Assembly: GCF_029210375.1 (NCBI RefSeq)
Contig: NZ_JARGER010000043.1
Location: forward strand, 124,001 to 188,000
Origin: Nocardioides sp. YIM 152315
GTDB taxonomy: Bacteria; Actinomycetota; Actinomycetes; Propionibacteriales; Nocardioidaceae
Direction: 5' to 3'
Length of the DNA stretch: 64,000 nt
In this document: positions 34,048 through 43,254 of the stretch, in pieces
How positions within the stretch are numbered: the first letter of the stretch is position 1
Layout of the letters: every line of letters starts with the position of its first letter
Notes under the pieces: generated by a model
The model's input: only the letters and a program-made list of their open reading frames with translations
What the model was told of the DNA's origin: nothing
Databases searched by the model: none
Translations under genes and position numbers: made by a program

Positions 34048-35136
34048 ATGTTGGCCCACAGGTCGTCCGAGCGCCTTCTCATGGCGCGGGTCGCCGGGGT
34101 GTGTGCACGGGGTCTGGCGCCTCTCGACCTGCTCGCCAGAGTGGCCTCGCTGGTTCGACCCCACGTCCCGTATGTCGCCGCCGGCTGGATCCTCGTCGAT
34201 CCCGACACCCTGCTGATGAACGGCGTGTACGCGGAACATGTCCCGCGGGAACTGCACCTGTTGCTGATCGAGTGCGAGCTGACCGAGGACGACTTCACGA
34301 AGTTCTACGACCTCGCCCGCACGGGGGTGGGCGCGGCATCGCTGAGCGCAGCGACGAACGGCGAGCTGACCCGGAGTACGCGTTGGTCCCGGATCTATCA
34401 GCCGCACGGGTACGGCGACGAGTTGCGAGCCGTCTTCGCCTCCGGGAATGCGGTGTGGGGCCACGTCTGCCTGACCCGAGCGACTGACGACCCTTGGTTT
34501 GGCGCCGGCGAGGTCGATCTGTTGGCTCGAATCTGCCCCCATGTCGGCAACGGCATCCGCACATCCTTGGCGCTCGCCGGCGCCCCCGACGACGGCGGGG
34601 AGGCCGGTCCGGGCTTCGTGGTGCTGACCGACGACGGTCGCGTGGAGTCGGTGAGCCCCGAGGCCCGGAACTGGCTCGGACCCGTCGAGGACGAGTCGCT
34701 CGCGACGACCATCGTGTTGCATCAGGTCGCGCAGCAGGTCCGCGCGCTCGCCGAAGGCTGCACGGGCGGTCCCGTTGCGATGGCACGCGTGCGGGCCCGG
34801 TCCGGCGATTGGGTCGTTGTCCGCGGTGCACGAATAGGGTCCGATGCGGGCCCCTCCGGGCGGACGGCCCTGGTGCTGGAGCGGGCCAGCCGCTCCGATG
34901 TCGCCCCGCTGCTTCTTCGACAGCGCAAGCTCACTCGCCGTGAGCAGGAGGTCACACGGTTGATGCTCGCTGGCCTCCCCACTAGTGAGATCGCCGGCGA
35001 GCTGTTCATCTCGCCCGAGACCTTGCGTGGGCACGTGAAGGCCGTCTTTGCGAAGCTGGATGTGAGCTCGCGTCCCGAGTTGGCGGCCCTGCTCTCCCAC
35101 CAACCTGTCGTGCACCCCGACACCACGGTGTCGTGA
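34048..35136 (+). CDS. LuxR-type transcriptional regulator with GAF-like sensor
   Basis: The 362-residue protein has an N-terminal GAF-like ligand domain (about 15-180, with PYVAAGWILVDPDTLLMNGVY and VFASGNAVWGHVCLTR) and a second PAS-like stretch (FVVLTDDGRVESVSPEARNWLG), ending with a LuxR helix-turn-helix (LTRREQEVTRLMLAGLPTSEIAGELFISPETLRGHVKAVFAKLDV). ATG 34048 lies 11 nt after GAGGAG; ATG 34081 is an alternative. Its stop is 3 nt from the stop of the convergent monooxygenase gene. The ligand is unknown. Confidence 0.85.
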   Translation: MLAHRSSERLLMARVAGVCARGLAPLDLLARVASLVRPHVPYVAAGWILVDPDTLLMNGVYAEHVPRELHLLLIECELTEDDFTKFYDLARTGVGAASLSAATNGELTRSTRWSRIYQPHGYGDELRAVFASGNAVWGHVCLTRATDDPWFGAGEVDLLARICPHVGNGIRTSLALAGAPDDGGEAGPGFVVLTDDGRVESVSPEARNWLGPVEDESLATTIVLHQVAQQVRALAEGCTGGPVAMARVRARSGDWVVVRGARIGSDAGPSGRTALVLERASRSDVAPLLLRQRKLTRREQEVTRLMLAGLPTSEIAGELFISPETLRGHVKAVFAKLDVSSRPELAALLSHQPVVHPDTTVS

Positions 35137-35139
35137 TGC

Positions 35140-36294
35140 TCAATCCGACGATGGGACCGAGGCCAGCTCCGCGGTCTCCTGGCTGATTCGACGAGCGACC
35201 GCCCGGGCGGTCCGACCCACGTATCGCGTCAGTCCGGGCCGGTACACGTAGCCCACGAAGTGGAGGCCGGGCGTCTGCTCGCTGGCCACACCGTCACGAG
35301 GCATCCCATCCTTGTCGAGGACGCCGAGATGTCCGACCAGGGACTCGAGTCCCGGGCAGTAGCCTGCCGCCACGATCACCGAATCGACCTCGATGTGGGC
35401 GCCGCCTACGAGCCGAGCACCTTGGGCGTCGAGCCGCGCCACAGCCGGCACGACCTCGATGGTGCCGTCGCGAATCCGGTCGAGCACCTCTGTATCCACG
35501 ATCGCAGTACCCGCTCCTCGCCGCTTGAGCTGACTGATGGGTCCTTCGGCCGGTCGTGGCAGGCCGTACGGAGCAAGGTCACCGTTCACGACACGTTGCA
35601 TCGCCAGAAGCATCCGGTCGACCAGTCCGGTCGGAAGATGCAACAACAGCGGGGCCGGCAGATCGCTGGGTAGACCACCGACGACGCGGAGCAGGATGTT
35701 GGGAGAGTTGCGCACCGAAAGTCGCACCCGTCGTGCACCTCGCGTGGCGAGCTCGTGCGCGATCTCCAGTCCGGACGACCCGGCGCCGACGACAAGCACG
35801 TCGTGGCCGACGAACGGCGTTGCATTGCGATACGAGGCACTATGGATCAGCTCCCCTTGGAAGCCGCTCTCGATCGCCCACTCGGGCACTCTTGGTCGGT
35901 TCATGATGCCGGTGGCCACTACGACGTGGGGTGTGCGGCGCTCACCCTTCGAGGTGTGGACGAGCCACTCGTCCCGAGTCCGTTCGATGCGGGTCACCTC
36001 GACACGGGTCTCGACGAGCAGGCCGCGGTTGCCGCCATAGTCCTGAAGGTAGGCGACGTACTGATCGCGCGTGGGGAACTGCCCGAAGTCCCGGGGAAAC
36101 GGAGCGCCAGGCAGCGCCGAGTTCAGCCGGCTGGTGTTGAACCTGAGCGCGTCGTACCGCCCTGCCCACGCTGCTCCGATGGCGTCGCCCCGCTCGAAAA
36201 CCGTCGTCGGCACGCCAGACGCGACCAGCGCGGCTGCCGTCGCAAGGCCGGCCGGACCACTCCCGACTACCAGAACTCGCTTCCTGTCGTCCAT
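35140..36294 (-). CDS. Flavin-containing monooxygenase-like NAD(P)-binding protein
   Basis: The 384-residue protein has an FAD-binding GxGxxG motif at the N-terminus (VLVVGSGPAGLATAAAL), a second dinucleotide motif VLVVGAGSSGLEIAHELA, and between them FQGELIHSASY, which matches the FMO fingerprint FxGxxxHxxxY. It ends with LHFVGYVYRPGL. It would oxygenate a small organic substrate using NADPH and O2. The ATG at 36294 has GGAGG 6 nt upstream within a repeated GGGGTCATGGA. No operon partner is evident. Confidence 0.88.
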   Translation of the reverse strand: MDDRKRVLVVGSGPAGLATAAALVASGVPTTVFERGDAIGAAWAGRYDALRFNTSRLNSALPGAPFPRDFGQFPTRDQYVAYLQDYGGNRGLLVETRVEVTRIERTRDEWLVHTSKGERRTPHVVVATGIMNRPRVPEWAIESGFQGELIHSASYRNATPFVGHDVLVVGAGSSGLEIAHELATRGARRVRLSVRNSPNILLRVVGGLPSDLPAPLLLHLPTGLVDRMLLAMQRVVNGDLAPYGLPRPAEGPISQLKRRGAGTAIVDTEVLDRIRDGTIEVVPAVARLDAQGARLVGGAHIEVDSVIVAAGYCPGLESLVGHLGVLDKDGMPRDGVASEQTPGLHFVGYVYRPGLTRYVGRTARAVARRISQETAELASVPSSD

Positions 36295-36362
36295 GACCCC
36301 TCCATGACCCCGGCCACCTTGCGGACCGGCGTCGACAGCGTCAACCGCTTCGGTGCCGAGGA

Positions 36363-36382
36363 CCACCCCCCAGGTGGGGGGC
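36363..36382. terminator. GC hairpin downstream of the broken membrane-protein gene
   Basis: CCACCCCCCAGGTGGGGGG folds as a C-run/G-run stem and lies about 100 nt beyond the end of the leftward pseudogene and upstream of the monooxygenase gene. A short TTT follows on the plus strand. It may stop leftward transcripts before the monooxygenase. Confidence 0.35.
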
Positions 36383-36482
36383 TTTGATCGGGCACGTCCC
36401 CTTCCCGGTACCTGGCCACCGGCACCCGCCGACGGAAGGGCGTCGGCACGAGCCGCGCCCGCTTGGGGGAGGCGTGTCGATG

Positions 36483-36994
36483 TCAGGTCTGCGAAGGTCG
36501 ACGATCGTGGTCAGGCGATGTGACAGCGCGAGAGCGGCGCCAGCCGTACACCGCGAGCGCCGCGCATACGACCCCGATGTACCGAGTCCGAGGTCGCCCA
36601 ATGTGTCGGCGTAGGCGTGCGGCAGCTCGGAGGAGATTCGGAGGAACGCGAAGTACTCCGCGATCTCCCAAGCCACCGCTGCCGTGACGCCGAAGGCGAG
36701 GGCTCGCTCCGACGTGGCTGGGAGTGTGGCGTCGACGGGTAGCGTGAGCAGGATGGCGGCGGCCGCGAGCAACCCGGTGTTGACGAAGTGAATCCAGTCG
36801 TCGAACCAGACGATGGTGTCGTAGAGGTTCAATCGCTCGGGCCACGGCGGCGTTGTCGCGTAGATGACCGAGATCGGGCGAGAGGAATGCGGTGACCAGG
36901 AGCAGCACGAGTCCGCCTTGGCGGCCGCGGTGGGGCGACGAATTCCCTCACGAACTTCGATCCATTGATCGTCGAGCAGCACCGAGGCGGTCAC
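36483..36994 (-). pseudogene. Decayed DUF2238-like membrane protein
   Basis: A membrane protein can be read only by changing frame twice. LVLLLVTAFLSPDL is in one frame; NLYDTIVWFDDWIHFVNTG, ALAFGVTAAVAWEIAEYFAF and ADTLGDLGLGTSGS are in another; the ending AALAVYGWRRSRAVTS returns to the first frame and stops at 36483. Shifts fall near 36865 and 36570. The Asp/Glu-bearing motifs in membrane helices resemble DUF2238 (YjdF) proteins. It lies 62 nt downstream of the antiporter gene, so it was once probably in that unit. Sequencing error is possible, but two shifts favour decay. Confidence 0.6.
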
Positions 36995-37055
36995 TTGGGA
37001 GAAGCCAACCAGTCCGAGCCGGGGCGACGTTCGGTGGTTGGGTCTGTCAACGACG

Positions 37056-38261
37056 TCAGCGCCGCCTGTACGCGGGCCGTGAAGGGGCGGGGCTGACCGA
37101 GTCCCTGGCGAGCACGCGAGCTACGGCTACGTCGGTACTGCTGTGTGCGACGACCGAGACGAGGACGGCCACCGTGACGAGCGCGAAGACGTGCTGGTCG
37201 GCATCCATGTCGCTGAACGCGACAATCACGGCATACGCCACGCTGGCGAAGCCCTTCGGGCCGAACCAGGAGACGGCGAGTCGTTCGCGTCGCGTCAGGT
37301 CCGTCCCGAACAATGAGCAGTAGGCCGGCAGCGGTCGGGAGACGAGCACGACGGCCAGCGCGAGGACGACTCCGGCCACGCCCGCATCGGTGAAGACCTC
37401 GACGTCCAGGAGGGTGGCGAACGCGAGCAGCGCACCCCCCTTGGCGAGCTCGCTGACGAGGTCGCCGGTTCGCCGGAAGGCGTCGGACGCGGCCGGTCGG
37501 ATCGTGGCGATGGTGGCGCCGGCGATGAACGCGGCGAGGAACTGGTTGGCGTGCAGAAGGTCGCAGGCACCATAGAGGATGAGGGCGACGGCGAGCGGGC
37601 CGAGCGGTCGAAGTCCTTCGACGGCGCCGATGCCGGGCAACCGGAGGACCGCGGCGATCGCGACGGGGAGCACCACCCCGAGCGCCACACCCGTCCCGAG
37701 CTCGGTGAGCAGCAGCCACGGATCGGTGGTCCAGCTCTCCGGGTCGCCGCCGGCCAGGCCGGCGAGGAGGAGGACGGCGGGCAGGGCGAGTCCGTCGTTG
37801 AGGCCGCTCTCGATGTTCAGGGTGTGCCGGACCCGCGGAGGGACGTCATCGCGCCCGACCAGGGCCGAGGCGAACACCGGGTCGGTCGGCGCGAGCACGG
37901 CGCCGAGGACGAGCGCCGGCGTCCACGGGAGGCCGGCGATCCAGTGACCGAGGCCGGCAACGATCAGGAACGTGAGCGGCATCCCGATGACCAGCGCCTG
38001 GGCCGGCGCTCGCCAGTTGCCGGCGACCACCTTGAGGGGCGCGTGCTGGCCGTCGGTGAACAGGATGGCGAAGAGGGTCACCTCTGCCGCATGCTCGACG
38101 TGGATGCTCTCGACCTCGATGAGTCCGAGGCCGAGCGGCCCGGCGATCAGGCCGACGGCCAGGAAGACGGTGCTCGTCGACAGCGGACTCCGGTCCGCCA
38201 CCGCCGAGGTCAGGACAGCCAGCAGCAGTGCCACGCCGAACACCAGCACGTAGACCGTCAT
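37056..38261 (-). CDS. Na+/H+ antiporter of the CPA1 (NhaP) type
   Basis: The 401-residue membrane protein has about twelve hydrophobic segments. VLGAVLAPTDPVFASALVG holds the TDP motif and LNIESGLNDGLALPAVLLLAG holds the ESxxND motif with the ion-binding Asp, both diagnostic of CPA1 exchangers. SWFGPKGFASVAYAVIVAF matches the later conserved Gly-Pro-Arg/Lys segment. It should export Na+ (or K+) in exchange for protons. ATG 38261 is upstream of the first helix. It diverges from the DUF4396 gene across about 100 nt. Confidence 0.92.
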   Translation of the reverse strand: MTVYVLVFGVALLLAVLTSAVADRSPLSTSTVFLAVGLIAGPLGLGLIEVESIHVEHAAEVTLFAILFTDGQHAPLKVVAGNWRAPAQALVIGMPLTFLIVAGLGHWIAGLPWTPALVLGAVLAPTDPVFASALVGRDDVPPRVRHTLNIESGLNDGLALPAVLLLAGLAGGDPESWTTDPWLLLTELGTGVALGVVLPVAIAAVLRLPGIGAVEGLRPLGPLAVALILYGACDLLHANQFLAAFIAGATIATIRPAASDAFRRTGDLVSELAKGGALLAFATLLDVEVFTDAGVAGVVLALAVVLVSRPLPAYCSLFGTDLTRRERLAVSWFGPKGFASVAYAVIVAFSDMDADQHVFALVTVAVLVSVVAHSSTDVAVARVLARDSVSPAPSRPAYRRR

Positions 38262-38364
38262 CGAACCGGGAGTACCCGCGATGCCGATCGCGATGCGAGC
38301 CCGTGTGCGGAGCCAGGTGGTGGGTACCCGACCGCCCGGACGTCCGAGCCGCGGAAGGGGAGTC

Positions 38365-39054
38365 GTGCCGCCGCACTGGTTGACCGTCGTGTCCTGGGTG
38401 GCCCTGATCGTCGCCTTCGCGTCTGCCGCGTGGGTCCTGGTCGATATCGGTCGCCACCCGCAGCGGATGAGGGTGATGGCGTGGGTCTGGCCGATCACGG
38501 CGTTGTACGCCGGCCCGGTCGCCGTGTGGGGGTACCGGCGGTTCGGGCGCCCCGCTAGCCCGGTCTCGTTGCGCGAGCACGGCGCCGAAGAGCCGCCGCC
38601 GAAGCCCCGGTGGGCGACCACGTCGGTCGGCGTCAGCCACTGCGGCGCCGGCTGCACTCTGGGTGACATCGTCGCGGAGACTGCGATCTTCGCGCTCGGC
38701 ATCACGATCGCTGGCCGGGCCTTGTGGGCGGAGTTCGTCGGTGACTACGTCCTAGCAGTCCTGTTGGGCCTGGCCTTCCAGTACTTCGCCATCGCGCCGA
38801 TGCGTGGGCTCGGCATCCGGGACGGGCTGATCGCAGCAGCGAAGGCCGACCTGCTGTCGCTCACGGCGTTCGAGGTGGGTCTGTTCGCCTGGATGGCGTT
38901 CCAGGCCTTGATCCTCTTCCCCGGGCCGCACGCCATCGATGCCTCGACACCGGTGTACTGGTTCGGGATGCAGATCGGCATGTGCCTGGGGTTCCTCACC
39001 GCCTACCCAGTCAATGCGTGGCTGATCCGGCGCGGTACCAAGGAAGCCATGTAG
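38365..39054 (+). CDS. DUF4396 domain membrane protein
   Basis: The 229-residue protein has a membrane segment near the N-terminus (WLTVVSWVALIVAFASAAWV), then a cytoplasmic loop and SHCGAGCTLGDIVAETAIF, the Cys-Gly-Cys signature of DUF4396, followed by four more helices. The SHCxxxC motif suggests metal binding; similar proteins are found near metal and copper resistance genes. The GTG at 38365 has a GGAAGGGGAG ribosome-binding site. No substrate is known. Confidence 0.8.
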   Translation: MPPHWLTVVSWVALIVAFASAAWVLVDIGRHPQRMRVMAWVWPITALYAGPVAVWGYRRFGRPASPVSLREHGAEEPPPKPRWATTSVGVSHCGAGCTLGDIVAETAIFALGITIAGRALWAEFVGDYVLAVLLGLAFQYFAIAPMRGLGIRDGLIAAAKADLLSLTAFEVGLFAWMAFQALILFPGPHAIDASTPVYWFGMQIGMCLGFLTAYPVNAWLIRRGTKEAM

Positions 39055-39316
39055 GGACGCGAGAACGTCTGCGCTGCGAGACCGACGAACCCTCCTCGCT
39101 GGCCGACGTCGAGCCGGCCTGGATGCCGTCCAGGGACGGAGAAGTGCCAGCAACCGGCTCGCTGGGATGGGTGGGACTTCACGTCCGCCGCGACCCGCCG
39201 CGAGCGCCAGCGGCCCACCGCCATGGAGCAGGTCCCCGAGTTCCGCGACAGTCACATCTCGCGCGTTGTCCGCGCGCCGGTCCCGGTGATCAGACAGCAC
39301 ACGTGGTGGCGGGGCC

Positions 39317-40120
39317 TCAGCCGTCTCCGGTGCGTTCCATCAAGTTCTTGACGGCGGCAGTGGTGGCGTCGTCAGCGGGAAAGAACGTCTCGATCGCGAT
39401 CTCGTCGAGGGTCACGTCGCGCGCCGCACCGAAGACGGTCAACGCGTAGTGGAATGCCAGCTCCCCGTCGTCCGTCGCAAGCCGCATCGGCGCCACGAGA
39501 TCGTTGTGGGAGACACTGGCGCCAGGCTCGGAAGATGGTGGTACCGGATAGGCCTCGATCTCCGACAGCAGGTCGGCGAGTCCGTCGGCTGCGGTGCGCT
39601 CCAGCTGCCGGCGGACTCGTCGCACGGCGTGGGTTCGCCACTCTTCGTAGTTGCGGATGCGCGGTGCCAGCCCCTCAGGATGCAGCGTCGCGCGCAGCAC
39701 ATTGATCGGCGGCTCGAGCAGGTCAGCAGCAAGGTCGTCGAGGAAGAGCCGCATCGCGCGGTTGGCCGACAGCAGCTCCCAGCGGACGTTGACGGCAAGC
39801 GCCGGGCTGGGCTCGTGGCCGGCCAGCACCGTCTCGATCGCCGTCCGCGCGACACCGAGGTCGGCGAGCGGCCGCTCCGGGTATGCGGGCGCGAACCCTG
39901 CAGCCAGGTGGAGGGCGTTGCGCTCGCGCAAAGGTACGTCGAGCTCGTTGCACAGACGTTCGATCATCTCCCGGCTCGGTCTGGAGCGGCCGGTCTCGAT
40001 GAAGCTGAGGTGGCGGGCCGAGAGGTCGGCGGCGATCGACAGGTCGAGCTGTGATCGACCGCGTCGGTCGCGCCAGCGTCGCACGAGTTCCCCCACCGAC
40101 ATCTCAGTCGTCACGGTCAT
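39317..40120 (-). CDS. XRE-family regulator with MmyB-type ligand domain
   Basis: The 267-residue protein has an N-terminal helix-turn-helix (GELVRRWRDRRGRSQLDLSIAADLSARHLSFIETGRSRPS) and the MmyB-like PAS/ligand domain (PSPALAVNVRWELLSANRAM, then ATLHPEGLAPRIRNYEEWR). Such regulators normally repress a divergent enzyme gene and respond to a small hydrophobic ligand. The ATG at 40120 faces the tautomerase/YHS gene across 87 nt containing TACCCGCGAGGTA, a possible operator. Confidence 0.88.
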   Translation of the reverse strand: MTVTTEMSVGELVRRWRDRRGRSQLDLSIAADLSARHLSFIETGRSRPSREMIERLCNELDVPLRERNALHLAAGFAPAYPERPLADLGVARTAIETVLAGHEPSPALAVNVRWELLSANRAMRLFLDDLAADLLEPPINVLRATLHPEGLAPRIRNYEEWRTHAVRRVRRQLERTAADGLADLLSEIEAYPVPPSSEPGASVSHNDLVAPMRLATDDGELAFHYALTVFGAARDVTLDEIAIETFFPADDATTAAVKNLMERTGDG

Positions 40121-40157
40121 GGTGGCCACGTTGCCCGCTCCCCGGTGCGGTCTCAAC

Positions 40158-40170
40158 TACCCGCGAGGTA
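40158..40170. promoter_or_regulatory. Possible operator between XRE regulator and YHS-domain gene
   Basis: TACC (40158-40161) and GGTA (40167-40170) flank CGCGA, forming a 13-bp dyad in the shared upstream region. An AGGAGG sequence follows at 40177-40182 but is too far from the proposed rightward starts to serve as a normal ribosome-binding site. Confidence 0.35.
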
Positions 40171-40207
40171 ATCGACAGGAGGCGCTGACGGCCCGAGCGT
40201 GGTGCTC

Positions 40208-40843
40208 ATGAACCTGATCGAGATCCGTTGCCCGTGCGGCGCTCTGGATGCAGAGAACCGCGCCCTGCTCGCCGGCGACATCACGGCCGGCCTGGTCGGC
40301 GACCACATGGCCGACGACGTTCCCGAAGAGACTCTGGCCAGGGCTCGCGCGATGACCCACGTGGGGTTCTGCCAGCTGGATGATTGGACCACCGGGGCGG
40401 GACCGTGGCGGCACGACTCGACGCCACCGTTGTGGATCACGATGACGGTGCCGGAGCTGTGGCGCGAGGAGATGGCAGGCTACGTCATCGGCTGGATCCG
40501 GCGGGCGGTGCGACGAATGGATGCTCGGAACGGCTGGAAGCGCTCCATCGGTGACCTGTGGATCAATGTCACCGGCGTCGGCGACGGCAGCATCGGGCTC
40601 GACGGCAAGCCGGCGACCTCCGACGATGTGGTCTCGGTGATGAGCGAGGAGTTTCGCGCGAAGGCCGACGCGGGGAAGATCGTGCTGCCCGAGGGAGTCG
40701 TCGTGGACCCGATGTGCGGAATGAAGGTGAAGCTCGGTCGTCGGGCGATCACGCTCGAGCACGACGGACGCACGCTCGGCTTCTGCGCGACCAACTGCCG
40801 CGACGCCTACGCCCGACGAGAGGGGATCCCGGTGCCCGCGTGA
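40208..40843 (+). CDS. Tautomerase-like protein with C-terminal YHS domain
   Basis: The protein of about 211 residues starts MNLIEIRCPCGALDAENRALLAGDI, which resembles 4-oxalocrotonate tautomerase-like domains but without Pro as the second residue. A second repeat-like stretch (PPLWITMTVPELWREEMAGYVIGWI) could be its partner subunit. The C-terminus (about 165-205) is a YHS domain: VVDPMCGMKVKLGRRAITLEHDG and FCATNCRDAYARR, with metal-binding cysteines. It is divergent from the MmyB-type regulator that probably controls it. GTG 40199 is an alternative start. The combination is unusual; function unknown. Confidence 0.7.
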   Translation: MNLIEIRCPCGALDAENRALLAGDITAGLVGDHMADDVPEETLARARAMTHVGFCQLDDWTTGAGPWRHDSTPPLWITMTVPELWREEMAGYVIGWIRRAVRRMDARNGWKRSIGDLWINVTGVGDGSIGLDGKPATSDDVVSVMSEEFRAKADAGKIVLPEGVVVDPMCGMKVKLGRRAITLEHDGRTLGFCATNCRDAYARREGIPVPA

Positions 40844-40961
40844 GCCATCGGGCCACGTGGTCCCCGCCGGCCGAGGCGTTTGGCGAAGTGCCGAGTCGTT
40901 GCCGACTATTCACTCTGTCTCCTCGGGGAGGAGCTTGGAGTTGCGGTCTGACCTGCGATCT

Positions 40962-40998
40962 TGGTGGAGCTGAGGGGATTCGAACCCTGACATTCTCA
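40962..40998 (-). other. tRNA 3'-end remnant (attachment-site-like), copy 1
   Basis: On the minus strand the sequence matches the 3' half of an alanine-like tRNA: T arm GGGTTCGAATCCCC and acceptor end CAGCTCCACCA. One C of the T stem is missing, and the 5' half is absent. It is the same as copy 2 (44190-44228) over about 35 positions and in the same orientation. Such truncated tRNA ends normally mark integration sites. An imperfect pair of TGCCGA motifs lies at 40888-40906 next to it. Confidence 0.65.
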
Positions 40999-41101
40999 TC
41001 GAGTCTCCCGCGAATCGCCTTTCGGCGATCCTCGGAGTTCTCCATCGAAGTGACGTTCGGCGTCATGCTGGAGAGCCGGTCGACAACGAAGGAGGAGCGT
41101 G

Positions 41102-41515
41102 ATGAGCGCGAGAAACGTCCTGATCTCGGTAGTGATCGACGTCCAGGACGCCGAGAAGGTCGCCCGGTTCTGGGTGGAGGTGCTCGGCTGGCGGATCGTG
41201 GAGCGAGGAGACTACGGTGTCTCGATCGGCATCGAGGGTGGTCCCTGCGAGATCGACTTCCGTACCGTGCCGGACGCGCCGAAGAACGAGAAGAATCGAG
41301 TACACCTGGACATCACGCCCGTCAGCGGCGACCTCCTTGCCGAACACGACCGACTCATGGCTCTTGGGGCGCGGGAACGCGACGTAGGTCAAGGACAGCG
41401 GCGCTGGTATGTCCTGGCCGACCCGGAGGGCAACGAGTTCTGCCTGTGCCCGGCGCCTCCGCGGCCGCCTGTCTCCATCGCTCACCTGGCTGATCGCGAG
41501 CCTGATCCTCGGTAA
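41102..41515 (+). CDS. VOC (glyoxalase-like) family protein
   Basis: The 137-residue protein has one VOC beta-alpha-beta-beta-beta unit: VLISVVIDVQDAEKVARFWVEVLGW, CEIDFRTVPDAPKNEKNRVHLDI and WYVLADPEGNEFCLCP. The His in RVHLD and Glu in NEFCL are at metal-ligand positions. ATG 41102 follows AAGGAGGAG. Its final codons (about 41460-41515) run into sequence that in another frame encodes a membrane segment of the following decayed gene, so its natural C-terminus may have been altered by the rearrangement. Confidence 0.85.
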   Translation: MSARNVLISVVIDVQDAEKVARFWVEVLGWRIVERGDYGVSIGIEGGPCEIDFRTVPDAPKNEKNRVHLDITPVSGDLLAEHDRLMALGARERDVGQGQRRWYVLADPEGNEFCLCPAPPRPPVSIAHLADREPDPR

Positions 41516-43161
41516 CGTCCTGCTCTGCCCCGAACGGTCCGCCGCCCGACGGCTGTCACCCGTCGACAGGGTGGCCACCTCACCACTGGCGCTGCTGGTG
41601 CTGGTCGCCGTCGTCGCGGTCACCACCGTGTTCGTCCTCGCTGACGTGATCCTGTTCGCCGTGATCGGTCGCCTCTCGCTGGAGTGCGAGCCGGTGACAT
41701 TCACCAGTGTCCTGCGTCGTTCGCGGACGACGGTGGCCAAAGCGGTCAGCTGGCAGGGTCTGCTGCTGGTCCCCTACCTCACGATCGTGTTGCCGATCTC
41801 GGAATTCGGGTTCTCCTCGGTGCTGACCCAGTACGTCGCGCTGCCCGAGTTCATCAGCGGCGAGCTGCTCAAGACCACCTCGGGGGCTGTCCTCTACGTC
41901 GCGGCGATGGGCGTGATCGTCTACTTCATGATGCGCTTCCTGCTCTTTCCCGCCATCGTCTCCGGCGGGGACCACTCGATCGTGGGCTCGCTGCGCGGCA
42001 GCTTCCGGATGACCCGCTGGCGGCCGTTGCACGGGATCGGGGCGGTGATGCTGGCGGCGGTGCTGGTCGGCTTCCTCGCCCTGTCGTTGCTGGCCGCGAT
42101 CGGGCTGTTGCCGGTCGCGCTGGTCGGGACCCACGCCGCCGCCGGGGTCGCGCTGGATCTGTTGGACCTGGCGCGGTTCTTGGTCGTCGGCGCCGTGACG
42201 GCCTTCCTCGCGTTCTTCTTCGTCGCCTACGTCCGCCTGGCGCAGGGCGATCCGGTCGAGGTCGCGCCGGCGTACGGGGGCTCGCGGGGCACCCGGGCGG
42301 CGTCGGTGACGCTGGTCGTCCCGGCCGGTTTCCTCGCGACTCCCAAGGTGTTGGCCGCGGCCGACGCGGCTGCTCTGACGGCGGAATCCACCCCGGACAT
42401 CATCGGGCACCGTGGCTACCCGGCGAAGGCAGTGGAGAACAGCATCGCGGGGCTTCGCCGCGCCGCCCGTGCCGGAGCAGACATGGTCGAGACCGACATC
42501 CAGGAGACCCGCGACGGTGGCCTCGTGGTGATGCACGACGTCGGACTGGGCAGGTTGACCCAGAGCGACGAGAACGTCTACGAGCTCACCGAGGCCGAGG
42601 TCACGTCCCTGACGCTGCGTCAGGACGGTCGCACCGCGTCGATTCCCACCCTGGTCGAGTTCGTCCGCCAGGCCGACAGGCTCGGCGTCCGGCTGCTGGT
42701 GGAGGTCAAGCCCCACGGCGGAAGAGCCCGGGCTCGCTCGTCGTGTCACCGACGAACTGGACCGGCTGGATCCCGACCACACCCACATGATCCAGTCGCT
42801 GGACCGGGAGCTGATCGAGGAGATCGCCCGCCTCGACCCGGACCACCCCACGGCGTACGTGGTGGGCTTCCAGATCGGCGACCTCCCTGTCACGAGCGCC
42901 GGTGGTGCGATCGTGATCGAGGACTGGTCCTTCCACGAACGGATGTTGGTGGAGGCCAAGGAGAAGGGGCGCGATCTGTACGTCTGGACCGTGAACGATC
43001 TTGCAGATCAGAGCGATTACCTGGCGCGCGGCGTGGACGGCATCATCACCGACGAAGTCGGCCGAGCAGTCGCAGCCAGGGAGCGGATGGCTTCGGGACC
43101 GGTCGGGCTCTACCTCGAGCGCGCCCGCGGGCTGGTCGGCATCGGGCTGGGGCTCGAATGA
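41516..43161 (+). pseudogene. Decayed membrane-anchored glycerophosphodiester phosphodiesterase
   Basis: The first frame carries several membrane helices (LVLVAVVAVTTVFVLADVIL, LYVAAMGVIVYFMMRFLLF and others) as in GDPD membrane-domain proteins. The catalytic domain follows with TPDIIGHRGYPAKAVENSIAG, MVETDIQETRDGGLVVMHD and LLVEVKPHGG. At about 42717 the frame shifts; the remainder (MIQSLDRELIEEIARLDPDH, LYVWTVNDLAD, GVDGIITD) is in a second frame ending at 43161. No start codon suits the first helix, because the 5' end abuts the VOC gene. The gene is thus truncated and frameshifted. Confidence 0.75.
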
Positions 43162-43218
43162 CCGGTGCCTCTGTCGACTCGAGCCACGACCAACGGCATC
43201 CCACGCAGACGCGATCGA

Positions 43219-43247
43219 TTGTGTTTCCGATACGGAAACCTTAGAGT
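43219..43247 (+). promoter_or_regulatory. Promoter with perfect palindromic operator before the membrane/HTH operon
   Basis: TTGTGT (43219-43224) and TAGAGT (43242-43247) are spaced by 17 nt. Overlapping the -35 and the spacer is a perfect 17-bp palindrome GTTTCCGATACGGAAAC (43223-43239; 7-bp arms, 3-nt centre). The expected transcription start is 43254-43255, the A of the ATG, so the first gene is probably leaderless. The HTH protein encoded second is the natural candidate to bind here and autoregulate. Confidence 0.6.
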
Positions 43248-43254
43248 TGCCAAC

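Noticed and set aside
40960-41066. Open frame containing GGAEGIRTL, and a second one near 44190 with GGAEGIRTPD
   Set aside because: This peptide is a well-known false translation of tRNA 3' ends; both sites coincide with the tRNA remnants.
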